A stretch of DNA of 29,033 nucleotides from a virus: positions 1 through 29,033 of the IMG/VR virus record IMGVR_UViG_3300042288_001762; one strand, 5' to 3'. Under the pieces are notes generated by a model. That model saw only the letters and a program-made list of their open reading frames with translations, had not been told where the DNA came from and did no database searches. Position numbers and translations under genes: made by a program. Shown here piece after piece: positions 16,022 to 22,247 of the stretch (positions are counted from its first letter, which is position 1; every line of letters starts with the position of its first letter).

Positions 16022-16849
16022 TCAGGTTTTCGGTACAAGCACATAGGGCCGGCCGTTAATTACAATTGTGCCGCCTACTTTTAACGCGGCGTCTTTTGTA
16101 ATCGGATACTTATCCGCGCGTTTGCCGTACAATTTGACAATTTCAGCAATATCGCCTTTTTGCGGCGATGTAACATTTGGATCATAATACGGCGCCATGA
16201 GATTGCCGTTGTTTAAATGCGGCAAACCCAGCGCATGGCCAAGTTCGTGGCAAATGACGGCCACAGCCATATTAAACGACCACGGCTCAGCTTCGTCGAA
16301 CATCTGGTCTAACTGCACGTTTTCTGCTGCGCCACACGGCAACTCGCTCCACGCTAAAGTACCGCCACGGTTATCGAGGTTGTACTTTCTGCCGCTTCCG
16401 GACTTCGCGTAAATATTTGCGCGAGACGAACCCTCAACGCGGGTCGGCTCAATGTTGCAAACTTCGGCCCACTGGCTGAACGCCGTGTCATATGCTTCTT
16501 TGACCTGTTCGTCGGTCATTCCCGGCATTTTAATTTCGTGATAGTACGTGATCTTCGCCATCGGCCATTTGCAGGGACCGCCGCTTGGATCAGTCAAACC
16601 AAAGTCAGGCAACCCGCATCGGCGCCTGTTGAGCCTGTGCGCCGTGACATCGTCTACGCATCCGCACTCGTCTATCCCATTGAACTTTTGATAAGCGCAA
16701 ATAGCTTTTTCAAGCTCTTTACCCTTAATAGCTTTGACCTTAGACCAAGGCTTTTTATCAAAGTAGCCAAGGTTGAAAAGATATTTAAGCACTTCCTGCG
16801 GCGGCAACACGTGCGCCGTCTCTGTAGCTTTTTTTGGCTTCCTTGCCAT
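16022..16849 (-). CDS. Matrix-metalloprotease-like zymogen with cysteine switch
   Basis: A 275-residue protein with the layout of a short pro-MMP. Residues 17-70 form a peptidoglycan-binding-like helical prodomain (EVLKYLFNLGYF ... ICAYQKFNGI). Residues 75-84 hold a cysteine switch (RRRCGLPDFG; Cys 78), matching the PRCGxPD motif that keeps MMPs inactive. The catalytic domain has a Gly-rich Ca/Zn loop (LDNRGGTLAWSELPCG, VQLDQMFDEAEPW) and the zinc site HELGHALGLPH (201-211; His 201, Glu 202, His 205, His 211), with a Met-turn at NLMAP (Met 218). A C-terminal module of about 45 residues follows (KVGGTIVINGRPYVLVPK). No signal peptide and no hemopexin domain are seen. AGGTG precedes ATG 16849. 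A latent secreted- or virion-type peptidase is implied; its target is unknown. Confidence 0.93.
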   Translation of the reverse strand: MARKPKKATETAHVLPPQEVLKYLFNLGYFDKKPWSKVKAIKGKELEKAICAYQKFNGIDECGCVDDVTAHRLNRRRCGLPDFGLTDPSGGPCKWPMAKITYYHEIKMPGMTDEQVKEAYDTAFSQWAEVCNIEPTRVEGSSRANIYAKSGSGRKYNLDNRGGTLAWSELPCGAAENVQLDQMFDEAEPWSFNMAVAVICHELGHALGLPHLNNGNLMAPYYDPNVTSPQKGDIAEIVKLYGKRADKYPITKDAALKVGGTIVINGRPYVLVPKT

Positions 16850-16856
16850 ATTTCAC

Positions 16857-17270
16857 CTATTTGTTTTCTTCTTCGTCGGCAAGCTTGAACAACGCTTTGA
16901 GCATGTCGTCGTCCGCCCGCTCGCCAATCTCATAAAGCGATGTAATTATCGGGTTTGCGGCTGTCGAGCTTTCGCTGTACCCGCCGCACTTGTCCCGCCA
17001 CAGCCTGTTTAAACGCCGGCGAAGACGAATAATCTGGCGCGGCGGAAGCGTACGAATATCACGAATATCCTGCGCAATTTGATCGTCATCGCGGCTATTG
17101 CGGCAATGAATGATAACTTGCACTATGATCGAAATGATCATAATGATCGTAATCGGATCAAAATGAAAAGTATCGTCCGCGTGAAACTGCAGTTCGCTAG
17201 CAATGTCGTCGTGCAGTTCCGATAACGGACGAGAACTTTTAATTCTGTCGGCTAAGGCGCCGTAATCCAT
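16857..17270 (-). CDS. Small membrane protein with basic helix
   Basis: A 137-residue protein. The N-terminal 35 residues are polar, then one strong membrane segment (DPITIIMIISIIVQVIIHC, about 39-57). A basic helical stretch (LPPRQIIRLRRRLNRLWRDKCGG, about 79-101) follows, with a helical acidic end. The ATG at 17270 has AAGGTG upstream. It is followed at once by the metalloprotease gene (8 bases). I recognise no family. The single membrane pass with a basic helix could anchor a complex at the membrane. Confidence 0.65.
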   Translation of the reverse strand: MDYGALADRIKSSRPLSELHDDIASELQFHADDTFHFDPITIIMIISIIVQVIIHCRNSRDDDQIAQDIRDIRTLPPRQIIRLRRRLNRLWRDKCGGYSESSTAANPIITSLYEIGERADDDMLKALFKLADEEENK

Positions 17271-17273
17271 TTT

Positions 17274-17648
17274 TCACCTTACACGTAATGCGTGAATACG
17301 GGCGACGACAATATCTTCGGCCACGCGAAGCTTAGCCGCCACAATTTGCTTTTGAATCTCCTGTCGACCAGCGAGATACTTCCAGATTAACAAACCGTTG
17401 ATAAGAATAACCTGCGACGCACCAATAAGCGCCGTTATAGCTTTCGTCACGCTTTCAACATGTGAATAGTCGAGCCAGCCGATCAACGCCAAGACGGCAA
17501 CAATGTTGCCAGCGGCGGTAACAGCCGTCGTCCAGAACTCCGGCGTCAGCCACTTGTCCAAACCATCCAGCGGCGTCCCGTCTACGGCGTCGCTAAACGT
17601 GCGCAACTCTTCACGAACTGTATTAACACTTTTCTTGGGCGTAGACAT
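17274..17648 (-). CDS. Two-span membrane protein, possible second holin
   Basis: A 124-residue protein with two membrane segments: EFWTTAVTAAGNIVAVLALIGW (about 37-58) and AITALIGASQVILINGLLIW (about 70-89), joined by a short polar loop, with a charged helical C-terminus. This size and topology occur in phage holins, but no holin family is recognised and a LydA-like holin exists elsewhere in the window. The ATG at 17648 has AAGGAG upstream. Holin function is inferred from topology only. Confidence 0.6.
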   Translation of the reverse strand: MSTPKKSVNTVREELRTFSDAVDGTPLDGLDKWLTPEFWTTAVTAAGNIVAVLALIGWLDYSHVESVTKAITALIGASQVILINGLLIWKYLAGRQEIQKQIVAAKLRVAEDIVVARIHALRVR

Positions 17649-17657
17649 AAATACTCC

Positions 17658-18938
17658 TTAATGATTGCCGAACATCGACGGCACAATAGCATGCATCATG
17701 CCGCCCCATAATCCCATGTCTTGTAATTTTTCTTGACCCGCAGGCGTTAAACCAGCCAAAGCTGACAATGCACGGCCTGCCACGTTTGCGGTCGCTAAAC
17801 CAACGCCAGCGGACGCAATTCCACGAATAACGTCAACCGGGCGAATAATAGGCGACCGCTGTGCCGTACTAATACCAGTCATTAAACCAGTCGTTGCCGC
17901 GGCATACTGCGGCGGCGTGTAGTTGTTGAAATTATTAGTATACATTCCGCGCTGTACATCTCCCCACGCCGCTTGATTGAACTGCGGCACATTTACAACA
18001 GGCGAGAAAAGATTGGGCGTACGTAACTGCGACGGAAACTGTTCAAAACTTTGTTTGATACGTTCTGCGGCGTTTGTTTTTTCCCATCCGGCGGGCACGG
18101 GCGGCGGATTTTCATAACCCGCAACGCCCGCAAGCGGATCGGGGTTGCCCATGCTCATTGCCACGTGCCGGGCGAAATCTACTTGTTCACGCGCGTCTGG
18201 ACTCAGCGCCACTGGTTTGCCGTTTACAACAACTGGAATGTTTGCAACGTGCAAAGCCGTTTGCCGCGTCGAGGTAGCCGGCCCTCCGCCAGCCGCGGGT
18301 GGTGTCCCGCCCGGAGTCTTTGCTGGCGCATTAAAGTGCGGTACATAGTTTAAAGGCTTTCCGCTGTCATTACGCGTTACAAGTCCGGACCAGAATCCTT
18401 TACCGGTGTGTTTGCCACTTGCATACGCGTTCATCGCGCCTATACCAGCGCCGGCGCCGAGACCCAGTAACCCAAGATTTCTACGCAAAGCGCCACGCCT
18501 GACATAGCGCTCAGGAAACAAATTTTCAGCCAGTGTGCCGGCGCCGTAGCCAAGCCCGCCAAGCATAAGCCCAGAAACGATACCGTTCGATAACGGCGTC
18601 GGTCCGCCCAAGGCTTTATTCCCAAAATCCCAAAGATGACTAAGACCCGGGATAGCGGCTTTTTTAATTATGATCTCTTTTTCAATGTCGGGTTTCTCGT
18701 TAATGTCGCGCAGCCGGAAGCATTGGCCGCTGTCTAAATGCCCAAGTTTGACTTGCCGAGAAACATTTGGTCGATAACAAATAAGAACGTCTTCGTCGAC
18801 CAGCCACGTTGCCGTGCTGCCCGCCAAATCGCCTGTCATCGTCGCAATTTTTGTGTAGGCGTGTCCAATTTCAATTGCGCGCGGTAATAGTTCAGCTACG
18901 CGTTGTGGAACGGCCTGCCATACAGCAATATCAATCAT
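17658..18938 (-). CDS. Glycine-rich virion-like protein
   Basis: A 426-residue protein. The N-terminal 70 residues form an alpha/beta region (AVWQAVPQRVAELLPRAIEI ... ATWLVDEDVLICYR). Residues 115-175 are Gly/Leu-rich and membrane-like (GIVSGLMLGGLGYGAGTL, LGLLGLGAGAGIGAM). A Pro/Gly linker follows, and then Asn/Pro-rich segments around 280-350. A second Gly/Ala stretch lies near 370 (GIASAGVGLATANVAGRAL). The composition fits ejected or internal virion proteins. The ATG at 18938 has GGAG ten bases upstream. No motif allows an enzymatic call. It is separated from the membrane gene at 18962 by 23 bases. Confidence 0.7.
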   Translation of the reverse strand: MIDIAVWQAVPQRVAELLPRAIEIGHAYTKIATMTGDLAGSTATWLVDEDVLICYRPNVSRQVKLGHLDSGQCFRLRDINEKPDIEKEIIIKKAAIPGLSHLWDFGNKALGGPTPLSNGIVSGLMLGGLGYGAGTLAENLFPERYVRRGALRRNLGLLGLGAGAGIGAMNAYASGKHTGKGFWSGLVTRNDSGKPLNYVPHFNAPAKTPGGTPPAAGGGPATSTRQTALHVANIPVVVNGKPVALSPDAREQVDFARHVAMSMGNPDPLAGVAGYENPPPVPAGWEKTNAAERIKQSFEQFPSQLRTPNLFSPVVNVPQFNQAAWGDVQRGMYTNNFNNYTPPQYAAATTGLMTGISTAQRSPIIRPVDVIRGIASAGVGLATANVAGRALSALAGLTPAGQEKLQDMGLWGGMMHAIVPSMFGNH

Positions 18939-18961
18939 TAGCCCATAGCTCCGCTGTTTCG

Positions 18962-19204
18962 TTATTTAAATAGCCTGCGCACAAAAAGAACGACCGCCCG
19001 CAAGCAGATATAAACCCAAGCAATAAAACCGCTGATAGCAAAAAAAACAATTGCCGGAACGCTGAGCAGAACAGGCCAAAGTTCTTTTAGATTTACCGTG
19101 CTTAGTAACGCCCAAACGCGAAGCCACGGTGTCTGGGTACGTTCAACCGGCGGCGTATTGTCTGGTTTTTTCTTCTTCCCCCAAAAATAATCGATATAGC
19201 TCAT
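18962..19204 (-). CDS. Short membrane protein
   Basis: An 80-residue protein with a basic N-terminus (FWGKKKKPDNTPP) and a long hydrophobic stretch that could span the membrane once or twice (ELWPVLLSVPAIVFFAISGF then IAWVYICLRAVVLFV), ending with a basic FVRRLFK. Its ATG overlaps the stop of the 2H-phosphoesterase-like gene (ATGA), so translation is coupled. Small hydrophobic proteins of this type are common beside holins. No family is recognised. Confidence 0.65.
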   Translation of the reverse strand: MSYIDYFWGKKKKPDNTPPVERTQTPWLRVWALLSTVNLKELWPVLLSVPAIVFFAISGFIAWVYICLRAVVLFVRRLFK

Positions 19205-20814
19205 TTGGGTTTTCCAAAAACGGTGTTCATAAAACTGTCGCCATAACGGCCGATAACTTGATCGACCATAGGCTCTTCTTCCATTTCATTATTCATGGCT
19301 TTCATAGCCAATTGATATCTGTAATGTGGATCAACAGCCGCCATGTACCTTTGATGGTTCAGCTTTGCGTTGCGCATGAAATCGCCGCGCTGCTTTACTT
19401 GCGTGAATTGGTCTTGGATATTTTCAGCGACTGTTTTGTCGTAGTTGTATTGCATCGGGCGATTGAGCCCAAAAGAATTGTAAAGCGCGGTGCCGTATGC
19501 GCTTCTCTGTTGCCTGTACGCGGCCTTAACAGATTCCGGTATGGCCGTAGGTTCGACGTGAAATTTAAAACTCGTCGGCGTGTGCGTAATACCCTTGTGA
19601 TATGGCTTCGGGTCGTCTACGTGCCAGTCTTTCGGGGCTTTTGCCATTAGCCGCCGCAGAATTTCTGTCTTCTGGGGATATCGTTTGTTATCAGAATGTT
19701 CTTTGGCTTCACGCAGTTCGTCGATGATTCTGCGAACGTCGGCGCTTTGTTTCTGCTCTTCTTCGTCTTTCGGTTCTGTCGGGTCTGGCAATTGCTGCCC
19801 TGACGGCGGAAGTTCAGGCGCGGGCACAGAGCCGAATGCGACGTCGTTTACAACCGGCGGCGGCATCGGAGGCGGCGCTGTTTCTTCCGCTGGCTGTTCG
19901 GCCGGTTTTGTCGGCATGGGAATGCGCGAACTAGCGGCTGTCTTACCGGTAATCAGCGTTTCTTTTTTGTAGTACTGGGGGTTTGCTTGCAGATGATCTT
20001 TGGCAATTTCTTTGGCGATTTGATCATTGTTTGTGTGTTCGTGCTCATCTTCTGCTCCTTCGGCTAAAGCCTTTGGCGGAAACTTACTGTCAGGAATTCC
20101 GTCGGCTGCGCCTCCGGGAAGTTTGTCTGCTGCGGCTGCTTTTGTCGTACCGCTGCAACGACCATGTTGTTTGCACGTACACGTCTCGGGGCACATGCAC
20201 GGGCCGGAACAAGCACAGTCGTACGTTGTCTTGTTGTCTGCGGCTGCTTTGCTGACACGGTTCGCGTTCAACACGCTTTTCCGCCGCACGGCCACAGTAA
20301 TGTGAAACGGATGGCCGTTCAGCGTCGGCTGCAAGCCGTAACTTTTGCGAATGGCGGCCAGCATGGGCGAAGAAACCTGCAGCGCCCAAACTTTGCTAAC
20401 GCCGTCGATATTGCGCGGCGAAATTTCTTTTAGCTGGCCAAGAGAGTAACCGACCATGTGGCCGCGCTCATTAATATTCTCTGGGCCGATCTTTTTCACT
20501 TCTTCGGCGTTCATGACCGAAATATGCGCATTTAAAACGTCGCTGGCGACGTTGGGCACGTTTAATGTGCCCGCCCGGGGAAGTTCCGCACCGGGGGCTG
20601 TCAGGGCGTCGTATACGCCTCTTACAAGGGCGTTGGGCACCGACAGGAGCAGCCAGCCGCTTTTGGCGACGTAAAGCCGGCCAGCGAGCGCGTGATGCGT
20701 GGCAGCTTGTTTCTCACTACGAGAAAGCCAACCAATGGCATTGCCAATGTTATATTCGCGCTGGGAGGTCGCTGGCGCTAGCCATGACCCGTCAAGAATA
20801 GAAAAGCCATCCAT
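19201..20814 (-). CDS. 2H-phosphoesterase-like protein with cysteine-rich and disordered regions
   Basis: A 537-residue protein. The N-terminal domain (about 35-180) carries two His-x-Ser/Thr motifs about 74 residues apart, NAHISVM (His 97, Ser 99) and PFHITVAV (His 171, Thr 173), preceded by IRKSYGLQPTLNGH. This is the 2H phosphoesterase (LigT/CPDase) pattern: both histidines would act on cyclic phosphate or 2'-5' bonds. Next is a cysteine-rich patch (about 200-220: CACSGPCMCPETCTC and a later Cys) that could bind zinc. A long Pro/Glu-rich region follows, and the C-terminal half is helical and charged. The family link is by motif spacing, and the substrate is not predicted. It could modify nucleotides or RNA ends during infection. 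The ATG at 20814 lies 17 bases after the previous stop. Confidence 0.75.
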   Translation of the reverse strand: MDGFSILDGSWLAPATSQREYNIGNAIGWLSRSEKQAATHHALAGRLYVAKSGWLLLSVPNALVRGVYDALTAPGAELPRAGTLNVPNVASDVLNAHISVMNAEEVKKIGPENINERGHMVGYSLGQLKEISPRNIDGVSKVWALQVSSPMLAAIRKSYGLQPTLNGHPFHITVAVRRKSVLNANRVSKAAADNKTTYDCACSGPCMCPETCTCKQHGRCSGTTKAAAADKLPGGAADGIPDSKFPPKALAEGAEDEHEHTNNDQIAKEIAKDHLQANPQYYKKETLITGKTAASSRIPMPTKPAEQPAEETAPPPMPPPVVNDVAFGSVPAPELPPSGQQLPDPTEPKDEEEQKQSADVRRIIDELREAKEHSDNKRYPQKTEILRRLMAKAPKDWHVDDPKPYHKGITHTPTSFKFHVEPTAIPESVKAAYRQQRSAYGTALYNSFGLNRPMQYNYDKTVAENIQDQFTQVKQRGDFMRNAKLNHQRYMAAVDPHYRYQLAMKAMNNEMEEEPMVDQVIGRYGDSFMNTVFGKPK

Positions 20815-20830
20815 GGCAAACCCGCAAAAA

Positions 20831-21022
20831 TTACTGCCGGGCTGTTACGGCATCTGCGGCCGCCGTGGTTTCGCCGGAGGATTTATTTTCAGCGCCGATT
20901 ACGTGCACCGAAAGAAACATGACCCAGCCGCATAAAAAGGCCATCACCCACGCCATCAGACTCATTTGGTTTCGTGCGTGTTGATCAATCATTGTTGGTA
21001 TCGTCGTGGCGGTGTAGGTCAT
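20831..21022 (-). CDS. Small membrane protein overlapping the holin gene
   Basis: A 63-residue reading frame with one membrane segment (LMAWVMAFLCGWVMFLSVHVIG) and a polar, alanine-rich C-terminus. It overlaps the end of the holin gene by 38 bases from ATG 21022, or by 8 bases if ATG 20992 (MIDQHARNQ) is the start. Neither start has a strong ribosome site, so coupling to the holin is likely. Overlapping small genes of this kind can be spanins or antiholins, but no lipobox is present. The start choice is uncertain. Confidence 0.55.
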   Translation of the reverse strand: MTYTATTIPTMIDQHARNQMSLMAWVMAFLCGWVMFLSVHVIGAENKSSGETTAAADAVTARQ

Positions 21023-21344
21023 CTCGGTCCCTTTCGTGATTAATGATGACTTTTATGCCTGCGCCGGACAAGAGCGAAATTAGAACATCGGTAATCGTGG
21101 ACCCGCCCATGCCAGCCAACACGCAAATCCCTATCAACCCATGAACATTCGCGGCTTCCCGGTAGTTTTGATACCAAATCAACGAAATAGCGAGGCCGAG
21201 AAACCCCGCATTCATCATCGAGCTAACAACAGCTAGTTTAGAAAGTTTACGACTGAAACGCAAAAGAGTGGCCAGCCCCGCAAACGCCGAAACGCCGAAG
21301 GCTGCAGCGAACACGGATAACGACGCGATAAACTCATCAAACAT
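20985..21344 (-). CDS. LydA-like holin
   Basis: A 119-residue protein with three hydrophobic segments: SVFAAAFGVSAFAGLATLL (about 10-28), LAVVSSMMNAGFLGLAISLIWY (about 37-58) and HGLIGICVLAGMGGSTITDVLISLL (about 68-92), ending in a charged tail with His/Arg/Asp. The order and motifs (AGLATLLR, NAGFLGLAISLIWY, GICVLAGMGGSTITD) resemble the LydA-type holin family of phages. The holin would form lesions in the inner membrane to time lysis. It is the first gene after the structured RNA and leader at 21396-21630. A spanin or endolysin is not recognised next to it. Confidence 0.75.
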   Translation of the reverse strand: MFDEFIASLSVFAAAFGVSAFAGLATLLRFSRKLSKLAVVSSMMNAGFLGLAISLIWYQNYREAANVHGLIGICVLAGMGGSTITDVLISLLSGAGIKVIINHERDRDDLHRHDDTNND

Positions 21345-21374
21345 AGATTTAAACTAGTGCTGTGACTCGTTTTA

Positions 21375-21393
21375 CGGCAAATTTTATTTACCG
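21375..21393 (-). promoter_or_regulatory. Leader hairpin upstream of the holin
   Basis: On the minus strand CGGTAAAT and ATTTGCCG form an 8-bp stem (one G-T pair) with a 3-base loop. It lies between the U-tract of the candidate RNA and the holin start at 21344. There is no U-tract after it. It may be an alternative pairing partner or a leader structure that affects holin expression. Confidence 0.4.
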
Positions 21394-21395
21394 CA

Positions 21396-21630
21396 TAAAA
21401 AGGTGTGTACCGCAAGCCCCCGCGATCCCCTATCCGCGGGTCCGACCCTAATTAAAAATTAGGGCTTCACGGCAACTTTCGAGGGCATATTTACCCTGTG
21501 TGGTATTTGCCGCGCCTCCGATCGTGTTCACGACTAAACCTGACCACGAAACCATGTCGCGCTCGCTGCATCCCTGCATTGGCCGCAACCCTAACCAGCC
21601 GACCACCACGGCTAACTTACGGTACACACC
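21396..21630 (-). ncRNA. Candidate structured RNA closed by a 17-bp stem and ending in a U-tract
   Basis: Read on the minus strand, bases 21630-21614 pair with 21418-21402 over 17 contiguous positions (14 Watson-Crick, 3 G-T). The 3' arm is followed directly by five T residues (21401-21397). Inside are further helices: 21597-21613 (5 bp, directly against the closing stem), 21507-21512 with 21470-21475 (6 bp) enclosing 21483-21496 (5 bp), 21446-21464 (8 bp, loop of 3) and 21419-21440 (6 bp, directly against the closing stem). Several are contiguous with no gaps, as in a multi-helix junction. A TATAAT sits at 21632-21637. The alternatives are a holin leader/attenuator or a 43-codon reading frame (21448-21579). 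I match it to no known family. It is in the only gap over 300 bases, between the GDPD-like gene and the holin. Confidence 0.6.
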
Positions 21631-21631
21631 A

Positions 21632-21637
21632 ATTATA
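21632..21637 (-). promoter_or_regulatory. Possible -10 box for the structured RNA
   Basis: On the minus strand the hexamer is TATAAT, a perfect sigma-70-type -10 box, two bases before the closing stem of the candidate RNA. The -35 position 17 bases upstream reads ACCGAG, a poor match. A normal start would fall near 21625, inside the stem's first arm. It may be chance, or the phage may use other promoter sequences. Confidence 0.3.
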
Positions 21638-21640
21638 CAA

Positions 21641-21663
21641 ACTACCGAGCTTTACTCGGTAGT
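21641..21663 (-). terminator. 9-bp hairpin after the GDPD-like gene
   Basis: ACTACCGAG (21641-21649) and CTCGGTAGT (21655-21663) form a perfect 9-bp stem with a 5-base loop. On the minus strand it is followed by TTGTATAATT, a weak T-rich stretch. It lies about 30 bases after the stop at 21693, so it may terminate that gene. It also overlaps the region upstream of the TATAAT. Confidence 0.5.
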
Positions 21664-21692
21664 TGGCGCCGCGGATTGTCAAAGAACTGCTG

Positions 21693-22148
21693 TTAGATAT
21701 AACTCAGCGGCTCATTACTGCATAGGCCCGCTGGCTCGGAATTTTCAAGCCACGACCGTTCGGCCGTTTCGGGCAGCATCGCAATTGACCGAGAAACCAG
21801 TTCGTGCGGCGGTAAAGTCCAAATAAACTGCGAACTAGTTAACGACATGAAGTTTTCACTGTTTAAAAAACAATGTGCGTTAATGTTACAGAGCGCGTCA
21901 ACCGTGTCGGGGCTGTGTGCGCGGCACCAAACGCGCTGCTTTGATAACAAGGCCGGAGGGGCGACGTTAAATCCGCCGTCAAACGGCAGAATAAAACTGC
22001 CCTGATAGAAAACAATGTCAACGCAGACGTGCCAGCCTTCTTTCAACGCTTTCTGCACATATGCCAATGTGTTTTCAAGCTCTGGCTTTCGGCCGTTTGT
22101 GTTTCCAAGATGTGAAATAATAATGCCATCAAAAGCCTGCCTGCGCAT
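21693..22148 (-). CDS. Glycerophosphodiesterase-like (GDPD-fold) protein, possibly inactive
   Basis: A 151-residue protein resembling a short GDPD-type family found in phages and bacteria. It has ISHLGNTNGRKPELENT (residues 11-27), matching the catalytic H-R/L-G...ENT start. A conserved region follows (WHVCVDIVFYQGSFILPFDGG) in which the usual catalytic HD is replaced by FD (56-57). WCRAHSPDTVDALC, LTSSQFIWTLPPHE and SIAMLPE come later, as in the family. The His-to-Phe change suggests altered or lost phosphodiesterase activity. The ATG at 22148 has AGGGA upstream. It lies between terminators, so it could be its own unit. The function is unproven. Confidence 0.65.
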   Translation of the reverse strand: MRRQAFDGIIISHLGNTNGRKPELENTLAYVQKALKEGWHVCVDIVFYQGSFILPFDGGFNVAPPALLSKQRVWCRAHSPDTVDALCNINAHCFLNSENFMSLTSSQFIWTLPPHELVSRSIAMLPETAERSWLENSEPAGLCSNEPLSYI

Positions 22149-22183
22149 TGCGACGTCCCTGTCTTAACAACTGAAGCACGGTG

Positions 22184-22223
22184 TATAAATAGAAACGCCC
22201 ATCGTACCAAGTGTCGATGGGCG
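22184..22223 (-). terminator. Intrinsic terminator after the actin-like gene
   Basis: CGCCCATCG (22196-22204) and CGATGGGCG (22215-22223) form a perfect 9-bp stem with a 10-base loop. On the minus strand TTTCTATTTAT follows. It lies 25 bases after the stop at 22248. This is a good rho-independent terminator for the actin-like gene and separates it from the GDPD-like gene. Confidence 0.75.
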
Positions 22224-22247
22224 AGTCTATGTGCCGCAGAGAAAAAA

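Noticed and set aside
21448-21579. 43-codon minus-strand frame (MQGCSERDMVSWSGLVV...) in the large gap
   Set aside because: It lies inside the helices of the candidate structured RNA and ends in one of them. It has only a weak ribosome site, so RNA is the better reading, though translation is not excluded.
21500-21826. 108-codon plus-strand frame
   Set aside because: It needs a GTG start, has no ribosome site, runs antisense into the GDPD-like gene and reads as low-information sequence. No plus-strand gene is supported anywhere else.
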